A stretch of DNA of 64,000 nucleotides from Frankia umida (GTDB taxonomy: Bacteria > Actinomycetota > Actinomycetes > Frankiales > Frankiaceae), in assembly GCF_023242945.1 (NCBI RefSeq), contig NZ_JALKFT010000014.1, positions 1 through 64,000 on the forward strand, written 5' to 3'. Shown piece after piece: positions 43,971 through 52,679 of this stretch. The notes below the pieces were generated by a model that saw only the letters and a list, made by a program, of their open reading frames with translations, had not been told where the DNA came from and made no database searches. The stretch's first letter is position 1; each line of letters opens with the position of its first letter. The translations under genes and the position numbers were made by a program.

Positions 43971-45686
43971 CTACTTGGCCGCGACCGGCTGCTCGATGGG
44001 TGGGGACGCCGACCGGCCATCGGCGAAGGCCTCGCCGCCCGAGGCATCCGAGGCGTCCGACGTGATGCTGGCGGATGGACCGCCGCTGGAGGACGGGCCG
44101 CCGCCGCTGGCGGCGGGGGCGGTGACGGGTCGGCCGGGGAGGAAGAGGCTGGCGATCAGGCCGACGACGGTCAGCGCGACGATCCACCAGAAGGTGACGC
44201 CGAACGCCTCGCCGACCTGGTCCGCGATCGGCCCGGGCAGTTTCACCCCGGCGGACTCGGCGAGCGCCGCCCCCCCGGCCGCACCCGGCACCCGGTGGGC
44301 GATGGCGTGCTGCAGCTCGACGGCGACGAGCGCGGTGGCCAACGACCCGCCGACCCGCTGCACGATGTTCAGCGTGGTGGTCGCCCGCGGCACCGCCGAC
44401 GGTTCGAGAGTGGCGTAGGCGGCGGCCATCGCGGGCATCATCGTCGCGCCGAACCCGAGGCCGCGCACGAACAGCGCACTGGTCAGCAGGGCGATGTTGG
44501 TGTGCCCGTCGACCTGGGTGAACGCCACCGTGCCGAGCAGCGACAGGGCCATACCGACGGGGACGACCGCCCGCGGGCCGCGCCGGTCGGCGACCCGCCC
44601 CGAGATCGCCATGGCGATCATGGCACCCAGGCCCTGCGGGGCCAGCAGCAGGCCGGCGGCGCTGGCGCTCTCCCCACGGGCGACCTGCCAGTACAGCGGG
44701 AGCAGGAACAACGCGCCGAACAGCAGGGCGCCGATGACGAACGTGGCGATGCTCGCGACGGTGAACGTGCGGTTGCGGAACAGTCGCAGGTCGAGCAGGG
44801 CGTTGTCGTGGCGCAGGGCATGCACGACGAAGCCGACCAGCAGCACCAGCCCGACAGCGATGCTGACCTGCACCTTGGCCGCGCCGAAGCCGCCACCGTT
44901 ACCCGCTTCGGACAGGCCGTAGACGAGCGCGGCCAGCCCCGGTGAGATGAGCGCGAGGCCCGGCACGTCCAGCCGGTGGCTCGCGGAACCGCGGTCGCCG
45001 CGCGGCAGCACCCGCCAGGCCAGGAACAACGCGACCGCACCGATCGGCACGTTCACGTAGAAGATCCAGCGCCAGCTCAGGTGATCGACGATCAGACCGC
45101 CGACGACCGGCCCGAGCACGGGTGCGATCAGCGTCGGCACACCGACGATGCTCATCACCCTGTTCATCCGCTTCGGGCCGGCCGCCTGGGCGAGCAGCGT
45201 CATACAGATCGGCATGATCATGCCACCGCCGATGCCCTGCAGGATCCGGAAGGCGATCAGGGCCTGGGCCGACCAGGCCACCCCGCACAGGACGCTGCCG
45301 AGCACGAACAGCGACAGCGAGATGTTCCACATCCGCACCGCACCGAAGCGCTGCACCGACCAGCCGGCCAGCGGGATCACGACGGCCAGGGCCAGCAGGT
45401 AGCCGGTGGTGACCCAGGAGATGGTGGACAGCGAGGTGTCGAACTCGTTGCCAAGCGCATGGATGGCCACCGACACGATCGTCGTGTCGAGAATGACCAT
45501 GATCGCGCCGAGCATGACGGTGGCGGCCAGGCGGATCAGCGCCGGATCGAGCTTGGCGTCATCGGTGGTTCCAGGGTCGGACGGCGCAGTGGGTCGTAGT
45601 GCGGCGGCCTGGGGTGCGGTGGCTCGCGGCTCGGGCGCCGGTGGCTCGCTGGCCGGTGGCGAGGCCGCGTTCGGCTGGTCGGACAC
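43971..45686 (-). CDS. DHA2-family drug/H+ antiporter (EmrB/QacA type, MFS)
   Basis: 571 residues, 14 predicted membrane helices. Motif A-like and DHA2 motifs: LDTTIVSVAIHALG (helix 1), GYLLALAVVIPLAGW, the antiporter motif C VPTLIAPVLGPVVGGLIVDHLSWRWIFYVN split over two helices, and RVADRRGPR. It exports hydrophobic compounds using the proton gradient. GTG 45686 has GGGAG upstream; the frame continues earlier as a Cys/Pro-rich stretch I reject. It is divergent from a MarR-type gene that probably represses it. The C-terminus is a Ser/Gly/Asp-rich tail. Confidence 0.92.
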   Translation of the reverse strand: MSDQPNAASPPASEPPAPEPRATAPQAAALRPTAPSDPGTTDDAKLDPALIRLAATVMLGAIMVILDTTIVSVAIHALGNEFDTSLSTISWVTTGYLLALAVVIPLAGWSVQRFGAVRMWNISLSLFVLGSVLCGVAWSAQALIAFRILQGIGGGMIMPICMTLLAQAAGPKRMNRVMSIVGVPTLIAPVLGPVVGGLIVDHLSWRWIFYVNVPIGAVALFLAWRVLPRGDRGSASHRLDVPGLALISPGLAALVYGLSEAGNGGGFGAAKVQVSIAVGLVLLVGFVVHALRHDNALLDLRLFRNRTFTVASIATFVIGALLFGALFLLPLYWQVARGESASAAGLLLAPQGLGAMIAMAISGRVADRRGPRAVVPVGMALSLLGTVAFTQVDGHTNIALLTSALFVRGLGFGATMMPAMAAAYATLEPSAVPRATTTLNIVQRVGGSLATALVAVELQHAIAHRVPGAAGGAALAESAGVKLPGPIADQVGEAFGVTFWWIVALTVVGLIASLFLPGRPVTAPAASGGGPSSSGGPSASITSDASDASGGEAFADGRSASPPIEQPVAAK

Positions 45687-45783
45687 GTGGATCTCCCTGG
45701 CGAGAGGGGTGGCTGCCGAGCAGGGGCAGGCGGGACAACCAGGACAACTGGGGCACCGTGGCGCCGCTCCAGCATCAGGCATT

Positions 45784-45816
45784 CATTGAGTTGAGTCAAA
45801 TATATTGTGTCTTCAA
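45784..45816. promoter_or_regulatory. AT-rich operator candidate between the exporter and marR-type gene
   Basis: The only AT-rich patch in this intergenic space. TTGAGTCAA at 45791-45799 is a palindrome around a single G, and ATTGA (45784) pairs with TCAAT (45812) as outer arms. This is the kind of site a MarR dimer binds. TATATT within it may serve as a -10. Confidence 0.5.
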
Positions 45817-45895
45817 TAGTATGAGCAGGTGATGTACCGTACGATCAGGTCCTGAGCCAGGCGCGCCCGGGGTCGCCTACGAGGGAGTCCGCACC

Positions 45896-46447
45896 GTGAC
45901 AAGCCAGCACGCCGCCGTCGTGGCCAGCTCGGCCGTCCCGGCCAGCACCCAGGTGGCCCGCGAGGCGTGGCGGGCGATGTTGGCAATGACCTTCAGCGGT
46001 GAGGCGCCCAGCCGCATGAGCCTCGTCTGCCAGGAACTCGACCTCACCCCGGCGGCCCTGAAACTTCTGCTGGTGCTCTCGAACGGCCCACGCCCGATGC
46101 GTGCGCTGGTCGAGAGCTTCCGCCACGACCCGAGTTACCTGACCAGCGTCGTCGACCTGCTGGAGCGCCGCGGCGTCGCCCGCCGCGAGCCGCACCCCAC
46201 CGACCGGCGCGCCAAGACCGTCACCCTCACCGACGAGGGCCAGCACGTGCTCGCCCGGGCGCAGGAGCTCCTGTCCGTCCCGCCCGCCTCCCTGCAACGG
46301 CTTTCCCCCGACGAGCAGTCCCAGCTCCTGCACCTGCTGCTACGCGTCGTCGACGGCGAACCCGGCATCCCGCAGGCCCTGCGCCCCCACCCCGTCGACG
46401 TCGAAGCCGACGCCGACGCCGACCCGCCGGTACTCACCCAGCGCTGA
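45896..46447 (+). CDS. MarR-family transcriptional regulator
   Basis: 183 residues. Winged-helix region: LTPAALKLLLVLSNGPRPMRALVESFRHDPSYLTSVVDLLERRGVARREPHPTDRRAKTVTLTDEG, the D-R-R wing being typical of MarR proteins. The C-terminal 25 residues are Asp/Ala/Pro-rich. GTG 45896 is preceded by GAGGGAG. The divergent DHA2 exporter is the likely target. Confidence 0.9.
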   Translation: MTSQHAAVVASSAVPASTQVAREAWRAMLAMTFSGEAPSRMSLVCQELDLTPAALKLLLVLSNGPRPMRALVESFRHDPSYLTSVVDLLERRGVARREPHPTDRRAKTVTLTDEGQHVLARAQELLSVPPASLQRLSPDEQSQLLHLLLRVVDGEPGIPQALRPHPVDVEADADADPPVLTQR

Positions 46448-47447
46448 GCGTCCGGCCCGCACCCGCCCGTCCACCCGCGCCCCGACCCACGAGGCCGACG
46501 CCAGCCCACCCGGCCATCCCTGGCTCCCGGTAGCGGCTTTCTGCGCCTCTCGTCCACTGTTCGGATGGGTGACCGCTACCCGGGTCGCCCCACCCAGGGT
46601 CGCGGCCATGATTGTTTTGCCGCCGACAACGACTCCGATCCCCCACCCGCACCCCCGCCGCCACCACGCGCCGCAACAAGCCCCAGGGCAAGATCCGCCC
46701 ACACGGGTCGCCGTGGGGGCATATCGGACACGAACACCCCCACGACAACCCCTGTGCATCCTGCACATCCGCAACCCTTGGCAGCAGCGTCACAGACCGT
46801 AGTCACGGTCGAGGGTCGGCACCGTGGTACCCGAAGAAGCCAGCAGGGTCGAGTCGGGCCCGCATCGGGAGGCGAACCGGAGTCAGACCCGGCCGGGTGA
46901 CGGAATGCGATCGCGACAGTCCGTCCGTTCCATCCCGACGGAATCGGATGAATACGTCGAGCCAGGACGGCAGGGTTGGGAAGCCAGGAGCGGGATCGGG
47001 CCGGCCCGGATGCGGTGGAGGAGCTGGGGTGCGGTGGAGGAGCTGGGGTGCGGTGGAGGAGCTGGGGTGCGGTGGAGGAACTGGAAGGAAGCGGGAGACA
47101 GAGACGGGACGGGGGACGGGCAGCGGAAGCGAGAGGCCTGATCGGGGATCCGGAGCGGGGACGGGAGGTCGGAAAAGATGTGGATCAGGGGGGTCGCTCG
47201 CCTTGAGCGAGATGAGACAAACATGCAATAGTGTTCCGCTGTAAGCCAGGGGCACCGATGCGGCTGATATCCGCCATGGTCACGGGCCGGCCAGCGTTGG
47301 TCAGAGGCCGGCCAGGGACCGGCCAGGGAGCAGCCAGGGGCAGGCCGGCGGTCGGGTCAGGCCGAACGGTCAGCGGTGCTCCTGTGCCGAGGTGGTGGTG
47401 GGTCGCCCACCGGCGCCTGCCACGCGCTCACGAGGGGACAGGTTCAG
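46448..47447. other. 1-kb gene-free interval
   Basis: No frame here has a family resemblance or consistent actinobacterial third-position GC. The only structure I see is the 19-bp tandem repeat near its right end. The sequence also holds several runs of C-rich DNA (46630-46700) that break codon patterns. The promoter of the P450 cluster should lie close to 47447. Confidence 0.6.
47011..47088 (+). repeat. 19-bp tandem repeat, about 3.5 to 4 copies
   Basis: GCGGTGGAGGAGCTGGGGT starts at 47012, 47031, 47050 and 47069 with the fourth copy diverging after GCGGTGGAGGA. The period is not a multiple of three and no gene spans it, so it is not a coding repeat. It lies about 360 bases before the DUF7064-like gene. 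Confidence 0.9.
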
Positions 47448-48632
47448 ATGGCACCGAAGGACATCGGGGCGCTCACCGGCGCGGACGAGTCTCTCAACCA
47501 CCAGATCGTGGACACCTTCGCCACCGTCGCCGAGTCCGATCTGGCCTGGACGGAGAAGATCTGGGGCTCTCTCGCGAGCACGGACGGGTCCCTTCAGGTC
47601 GACTTCGGGCTGGGCAAGTACCGCAACCGGGGTGTCATCGACGGGTTCGCCGGGGTGTCGCGGGGGCGTGAGCAGTGGACGGTCCGGGGCAGCCGGGAGC
47701 TGCGTTCCGCGCCGGACGAGACGACCGTCGGGCCGATCGAGTACGAGGTCCTCGACTCGCTGAAGCAGGTGCGGTTCCGGCTGGCGCCCAACGACGTGCA
47801 GCCCATCTCGTTCGACCTGGTCCTCACGGGTGTGACCCCACCGTTCTTCGAGGACCGCAACCTGGTCCGCAATCGCAACTCGGGGCGCCTCGACATCAAC
47901 GTCGTGCGTTATCACCAGGGTGGGCATGTTCGCGGTTCGGTGACGGTGGACGGGGAGACCGTCGAGATCGATGACGACTCGTGGTTCGGGTTCCGGGATC
48001 ATTCGTGGGGTATCCGGCAGTCCGTCGGTGTGCAGCCCAGCGACCTCATCCAGAACGCGGCCGCGCAGCCGGGCGCGACGGCGGGCCATGCGGCGGACCG
48101 CAGCGGGATGAAGTGGACGCCGGCCTTCCTGCGCCGTCCGGACGGCAGCTACTACGAGATGGCGGTCTTCGTGGCCCAGGGGGCGTGGGGATACGCGTCG
48201 GCCTATGTGAACGAGGCCAGCGGCGCCCAGACCCGGATCCGGGATGCCGAGGTGCACATCAGCTACGACCCGCGGACCAGGTTCGTGCGGGGCGGCGAGC
48301 TGCACCTCGTCACGGAGGCGGGTGACAGGCGGGTCATCGAGGTCGAGGCGCTCGGTGAGTCCGGTTTCTTCCTGAAGACCGGCGGCTACGGGTCCTGGGG
48401 CAGCCACATCCACGGCTCCTGGATGGGCCCACTGCACCTCGAAGGCGACTACATCGACGACTGCTGGTTCGGCAAGCACGCGCGTGAGCTCGGGCAGCTG
48501 CGTGACACACCGATCCGGGTCCGTGAAGGGGACGCAGTGGGGTACGGAATCATGGAAAGCATCGTCCACGGTGTCTGGCCGGAACTCGGTCTGACCGCGG
48601 AGACCGACTACCGCGCGTCCTACTCGGCATGA
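47448..48632 (+). CDS. DUF7064/DUF7065-like protein of a P450 cluster
   Basis: 394 residues, hydrophilic, no signal peptide or membrane segment. WFGFRDHSWGIR is a lipocalin-like hallmark of the DUF7064 group, and SWMGPLHLEGDYIDDCWF recurs near the end. Proteins of this group are often encoded beside P450s, phosphotransferases and SDRs, which is exactly the context here; the role is unproven but may be hydration or binding of a hydrophobic substrate. The ATG at 47448 has AGGGGACAGG upstream. The stop overlaps the P450 start (ATGA). Confidence 0.75.
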   Translation: MAPKDIGALTGADESLNHQIVDTFATVAESDLAWTEKIWGSLASTDGSLQVDFGLGKYRNRGVIDGFAGVSRGREQWTVRGSRELRSAPDETTVGPIEYEVLDSLKQVRFRLAPNDVQPISFDLVLTGVTPPFFEDRNLVRNRNSGRLDINVVRYHQGGHVRGSVTVDGETVEIDDDSWFGFRDHSWGIRQSVGVQPSDLIQNAAAQPGATAGHAADRSGMKWTPAFLRRPDGSYYEMAVFVAQGAWGYASAYVNEASGAQTRIRDAEVHISYDPRTRFVRGGELHLVTEAGDRRVIEVEALGESGFFLKTGGYGSWGSHIHGSWMGPLHLEGDYIDDCWFGKHARELGQLRDTPIRVREGDAVGYGIMESIVHGVWPELGLTAETDYRASYSA

Positions 48633-49831
48633 CCACCGTCGCCGCCGACCGGCGGACCAACATCAACGTGCTGGATCCCGAGTTCTACGTGGATCCGTGG
48701 GAGTCCTACCGCTGGCTGCGTGACGAGGCGCCGGTGTTCTGGGATTCGGTGCAGCGGCTCTGGGTGTTCTCCCGTTTCGCCGACGTGATGGCCGCGGAGA
48801 AGAACGACGTCCTGTATTCGTCGTTCAACGGCTCGCGGCCGCATATCGACCAGCGCCTCGACGAGTCCATGATCAACCTGGATGAGCCGGAGCATCACGC
48901 GGCGCGGGTCCTGGTCGCGCCGCAGTTCGCGCCGCGGGCGATGCGCAACCACGAGCAGCAGGTCCGCGACGTGGTCACCGAGATCCTCGACGCGGTGACG
49001 CCGCTGGGTGAGTGCGAGGCGATCGAGGCGATCGCGTCCCGACTGCCGGCCATCATGATCGGCGACCTGTTGGGCTACCCGCGCTCGGACTGGGAGAAGG
49101 TCCGGCTCTGGTCGGAGCAGATCATGCTGCTGGCGGGGCAGACCTCGCCGACCGGGCCGCCGCACACCGCCCATCCGGAGATCCCGGGGCTCCTGCGCGA
49201 CTTCAGCGAGGCGACCACCGAGCTGATCAACCAGCGCCGGGTCGAGCCGAAGGACGACCTGCTCTCGCTGTGGGCCCACCGGCAGGGCTGGACCACCAAG
49301 CGGGTGCTGGAGGAGACGCTGCTGCTGCTCGACGGCGGCGCCGAGACGACCCGGACCGTCATCGGCTCGATGATCCGCGAGCTGGCGCTGAACCCGGCGC
49401 AGCGCGATCTGCTGCGGGCCAGGCCCGAACTGCTCTCGTCCAAGGCGACCGAGGAGTTCATCCGCTGGGTGTCGCCGGTGCTGAACATGAGCCGCACCGC
49501 CACCGAGGACCACGAGCTGCACGGCCAGCAGATCAGGGCCGGCGACGAGATCCTGCTGCTCTACCCGGCGGCGAACCGCGACCCGCGGGCGTTCACCGAC
49601 CCCGACACCCTGGACGTCTCCCGCACCTCGCTGCGGCATCTGGCGTTCGGGTTCGGCACCCACGTCTGCCTGGGGGCGAACCTCGCCCGGCTGGAGATCC
49701 GGGTGATGTTCGAGGAGCTGCTGCGCCGCATCCCGGAGTGGGAGCTCGTCGACCCGACCGAGCCGAAGATCATGCCGGCGACGTTCGCCCGCGCCTATGA
49801 CCGCATCCGCATCCGTTTCACCCCGAGCTGA
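48629..49831 (+). CDS. cytochrome P450
   Basis: 400 residues, soluble bacterial class I P450. I-helix oxygen-binding motif GGAETTRTVIG, ExxR helix region reading EEFIRWVSPV, the K' and PAANRDP meander, and the heme loop FGFGTHVCLGANLAR with Cys347 as axial ligand. It hydroxylates a hydrophobic substrate using ferredoxin and reductase not encoded in the window. Its first codon overlaps the DUF7064 stop. The next gene begins inside or just after its 3' end. Confidence 0.96.
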   Translation: MTTVAADRRTNINVLDPEFYVDPWESYRWLRDEAPVFWDSVQRLWVFSRFADVMAAEKNDVLYSSFNGSRPHIDQRLDESMINLDEPEHHAARVLVAPQFAPRAMRNHEQQVRDVVTEILDAVTPLGECEAIEAIASRLPAIMIGDLLGYPRSDWEKVRLWSEQIMLLAGQTSPTGPPHTAHPEIPGLLRDFSEATTELINQRRVEPKDDLLSLWAHRQGWTTKRVLEETLLLLDGGAETTRTVIGSMIRELALNPAQRDLLRARPELLSSKATEEFIRWVSPVLNMSRTATEDHELHGQQIRAGDEILLLYPAANRDPRAFTDPDTLDVSRTSLRHLAFGFGTHVCLGANLARLEIRVMFEELLRRIPEWELVDPTEPKIMPATFARAYDRIRIRFTPS

Positions 49832-49883
49832 CCGGTTCGTGTCCACCACCATCGGCCGCGACCACAGCGAATCGAGTGCCCTG

Positions 49884-50999
49884 ATGGCAGACCCGAGAGT
49901 TCCGGAACCGTTGGTGTTGTGGCTGCGCGAGCAGCTGCCACCCGACGCCGGGCTACAGGTCGAGTACGCCGGCCCGGCCGGTCTGGTCGGCTACTCCGCC
50001 GAGCTGCTCATGCTGACCCTGACCTGGCAGGCGGACGGTGCCACGCACCGCAGGGACGTGGTGATCCGGCTCTGCCCGCCGTCCCCGGGTCTGCTCGAGC
50101 CGTACGACATGGCCCGGCAGGTCGCTGTCCTGCGGGGTCTGGAGCACACCGACGTCCGAAGCCCGAAGGTGCTCTGGTTCGAGGAGACCGGCAAGGTACT
50201 CGGCCGGCCGCTCTACGTGATGGAACGTCTCGGCGGCCGCGCCTACGAGGGGACCGTCCCCGAGGAGATCGCGGGGAACCCGGCGCTGGTGCGGCGGATG
50301 TCCGAGGGCTTCATCGAACAGCTCGCCGCGATTCACCAGGTCGACATCGACGCCACCGGCCTCGCCGCCCTCGGTGACGGCCGGACGTATCTCAGCGACC
50401 AGCTCGACCACTGGACGTCGGAGATGCACCGCGTCCAGCGGGCGCCCCTGCCGGGCCTCGAGCGGCTGCTCGCCGAGCTGCGCGCCCAGCAACCCACCCG
50501 CTCCGAGCGGATCTGCCTGCTGCACGGCGACGCCAAACCCGGCAACGTCGCCTACCTGGACGGCGAGGTCAGTGCCGTCTTCGACTGGGAGATGGCCGCC
50601 ATCGGCGATCCGATGGCCGACCTCGGCTACCTCCAGGTCCTGTGGAACACCCGGATCTATGTCACCGCCCAGCCCGGCGCGCTGAGCTTCGACGAGGCGG
50701 TGGCGCACTACGCGTCGCTGACCGGCTATCCCGTGCACGACCTCGACTGGTACCACGCGCTCGCGTGCTACAAGACCTGCGTGATCGTCCTCGTCGCGTC
50801 GATGCTCTTCGACGCCGGCCATTCGGACGACCTCCGCTTCGTCTTCATGGCGCGCAACCTGGACGTGTTCTTCCAGCGTGCGCTGCGCCTGCTCGGCGTG
50901 GACGAGACCCTCGACGCCGGCCCCGTCCTCCCCCGGCCGGAACGCATCGCCCAGGTCGAGACCGCCGCCGTTGCGGCCACCACCACCACCGCTCACTAG
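49884..50999 (+). CDS. APH-family phosphotransferase
   Basis: About 371 residues, kinase fold related to aminoglycoside and choline kinases. Catalytic loop LLHGDAKPGNVAYLDGEV (Brenner motif H.D...N) and the metal-binding FDWEMAAIGDPMADLGYL are intact. Such phosphotransferases often sit in lipid or steroid-like degradation clusters and may phosphorylate an alcohol made by the P450. I chose ATG 49884 (MADPRVPEPL), the usual family start; an ATG at 49797 would overlap the P450 by 35 bases and GTG 49839 is another option. Confidence 0.9.
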   Translation: MADPRVPEPLVLWLREQLPPDAGLQVEYAGPAGLVGYSAELLMLTLTWQADGATHRRDVVIRLCPPSPGLLEPYDMARQVAVLRGLEHTDVRSPKVLWFEETGKVLGRPLYVMERLGGRAYEGTVPEEIAGNPALVRRMSEGFIEQLAAIHQVDIDATGLAALGDGRTYLSDQLDHWTSEMHRVQRAPLPGLERLLAELRAQQPTRSERICLLHGDAKPGNVAYLDGEVSAVFDWEMAAIGDPMADLGYLQVLWNTRIYVTAQPGALSFDEAVAHYASLTGYPVHDLDWYHALACYKTCVIVLVASMLFDAGHSDDLRFVFMARNLDVFFQRALRLLGVDETLDAGPVLPRPERIAQVETAAVAATTTTAH

Positions 51000-51067
51000 G
51001 ACCGCGGGTCGCCCCCCGCACCGCCGGGTGAGCCGATGGCTGCCCAAGTCGACCGAAGGACAAGGCA

Positions 51068-51907
51068 ATGACTGACGAGGTAACGAAGCTCTCGGTGCTG
51101 GTCACCGGCGGTGGCACCGGCATCGGCGCGGCGATCGCCCGGCGCCTGGCCCACGAGGGTGCCTGGGTGACCATCTGCGGCCGCACGGAGAAGACCCTGC
51201 TGGCCACCGCCGAGGCCGTCAACGCCGAGGTCGGACGGGACGCCGTCACCTTCCACACCGCCGACGTGACCAACGAGGCCGACGTCGCCCGGGTCGTCGC
51301 CGCCGCGGCCGCCTGGCAGGGCCGCCTGGACGGCGTCGTGTCCAACGCCGGCGGCGGCGGTGCGCTCGCACCCCTGCACGAGCAGGACGTCGACGCGTTC
51401 GAGGCGATCATGCGACTGAACGTCACCAGCGCCCTGCTGCTGGCCAAGTACGCGGTCCCCTTCTTCGCCCGCGGCGGGTCCGGTTCGTTCGTCGGCATCT
51501 CCTCGATCGCCGGTCACGTCACCCACCCGTACTTCGGCGCCTACCCCGCCGCCAAGGCCGCCCTCGAGGAGCTCATCCGCAACGCCGCCGACGAGTACGG
51601 CGCCGCCGGCATCCGCTTCAACGCGATCCGCCCCGGTCTGACCTCCACCGAACTGCTCAGCTTCATCAAGCCCGGCACCGACGTCTACGCCAGCTACGAC
51701 ACCAACACCCCCCTGGGCGGCGCCTCCGAGCCCGACGACATCGCCCAGCTCGTCTCCTTCCTCCTCTCCTCCCGCGCCAGCCGCATCACCGGCCAGGTCG
51801 TGAACGTGGACGGCGGCCTCTCCCTGCGCCGCGGCCCCGACTTCAGCGCCCGGGTCCCGTCCCACCCCATCACCCGGGAGAAGCTCGCCGCCCTGGTCAC
51901 CCCGTAA
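51068..51907 (+). CDS. short-chain dehydrogenase/reductase
   Basis: 279 residues, classical SDR. Cofactor loop VTGGGTGIGAAIARRL, SNAGGGGA (NNAG variant), catalytic Ser in ISSIAG, YPAAKAAL with Tyr-x3-Lys, and PGLTSTELL after it, then NVDGGLSLRRG at the end. It probably oxidises or reduces an alcohol/ketone in the same pathway as the P450. It follows the phosphotransferase by 68 bases and converges with the TetR gene. Confidence 0.93.
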   Translation: MTDEVTKLSVLVTGGGTGIGAAIARRLAHEGAWVTICGRTEKTLLATAEAVNAEVGRDAVTFHTADVTNEADVARVVAAAAAWQGRLDGVVSNAGGGGALAPLHEQDVDAFEAIMRLNVTSALLLAKYAVPFFARGGSGSFVGISSIAGHVTHPYFGAYPAAKAALEELIRNAADEYGAAGIRFNAIRPGLTSTELLSFIKPGTDVYASYDTNTPLGGASEPDDIAQLVSFLLSSRASRITGQVVNVDGGLSLRRGPDFSARVPSHPITREKLAALVTP

Positions 51908-51932
51908 GCCATGCCCGGGCGGATGAGGTGGT

Positions 51933-52601
51933 TCAGGGACGGCCTGGGAAGCCGGCGCGGCCGGGGCCCGCGGGGCGGGGGGCGGCGCCGAGCAGGGTGG
52001 TCCGCAGCGCCGGACCGAGGGTGCGGACTATTTCATCAGGGCGCATCGAGGCCATCGGTTCGACCGGGACCAGATAGCGGGTGAGCAGGAGGCCAGCGAC
52101 CTGGGCGACGAAGGCGCCGGCGCGCTGCTGGGCGTCGGCACCGCCGAGGCGATCGGCCAGCCGGTCGACGAGCTGGCGGAGCAGGCCGCCGCGGAGCAGG
52201 TCGGCGAGCTCCGGATCGATGATCGCCGCGCGGACGGCCGCCATCATCGGGACGCCGGTCTCCGTGCTGTCGTAGGCGGCCAGTACGGTCAGCAGCAGGC
52301 GCCGCGGCAGCGTCTCGAGGTCGCCGTGGAGCAGGCCGGAGAGGGTGTCCGCCGGGCTGATGGCGAGCTCGAGGACGGCGGCGAACAGGCCGCTCTTCGA
52401 GCCGAAGTAGTAGCTGATCAGCGCCGCGTCGACGCCCGCGTCAGCCGCGATCGAGCGCATCGTCACCGCCTCGTAGCCCTCACGGCGAAACCGTTCCCGC
52501 GCCACCTCGAGGATCTGACCGCGCACGTCCGGACGCCCCGGCCGCCGCCCCCGCGGCGATGCGGGGGGCGGCTCCGTGGGCGGAGTCGGCGAAGAATTCA
52601 T
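51933..52601 (-). CDS. TetR-family transcriptional regulator
   Basis: 222 residues. The TetR DNA-binding head is clear: RGQILEVARERFRREGYEAVTMRSIAADAGVDAALISYYFGSKSGLFAAVLE. The ligand-binding half is less conserved, with SYYFGSK as the family signature. ATG 52601 (MNSSPTPP) follows a Pro-rich head of unclear value. The palindrome at 52611-52621 sits just upstream and may be its own operator. It is divergent from the DHA2 exporter at 52680. Confidence 0.9.
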   Translation of the reverse strand: MNSSPTPPTEPPPASPRGRRPGRPDVRGQILEVARERFRREGYEAVTMRSIAADAGVDAALISYYFGSKSGLFAAVLELAISPADTLSGLLHGDLETLPRRLLLTVLAAYDSTETGVPMMAAVRAAIIDPELADLLRGGLLRQLVDRLADRLGGADAQQRAGAFVAQVAGLLLTRYLVPVEPMASMRPDEIVRTLGPALRTTLLGAAPRPAGPGRAGFPGRP

Positions 52602-52610
52602 CACGGTTGA

Positions 52611-52621
52611 ACTACGGTAGT
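52611..52621. promoter_or_regulatory. TetR operator candidate
   Basis: ACTAC-G-GTAGT, a perfect 11-base palindrome, ten bases before the tetR start and 59 bases before the exporter start. Position and symmetry fit autoregulation and control of the divergent exporter. The site is short, so the match could be chance. Confidence 0.45.
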
Positions 52622-52679
52622 CGTGGGGTCCACGGTCGGTCCAGGCACACCGCCACACCGCGCCGGAAGGACCCGGACC

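Noticed and set aside
46577..46906. Small frames in the 1-kb gap before the P450 cluster
   Set aside because: They are Arg/Pro/Thr-rich, overlap one another on both strands and lack ribosome-binding sites.
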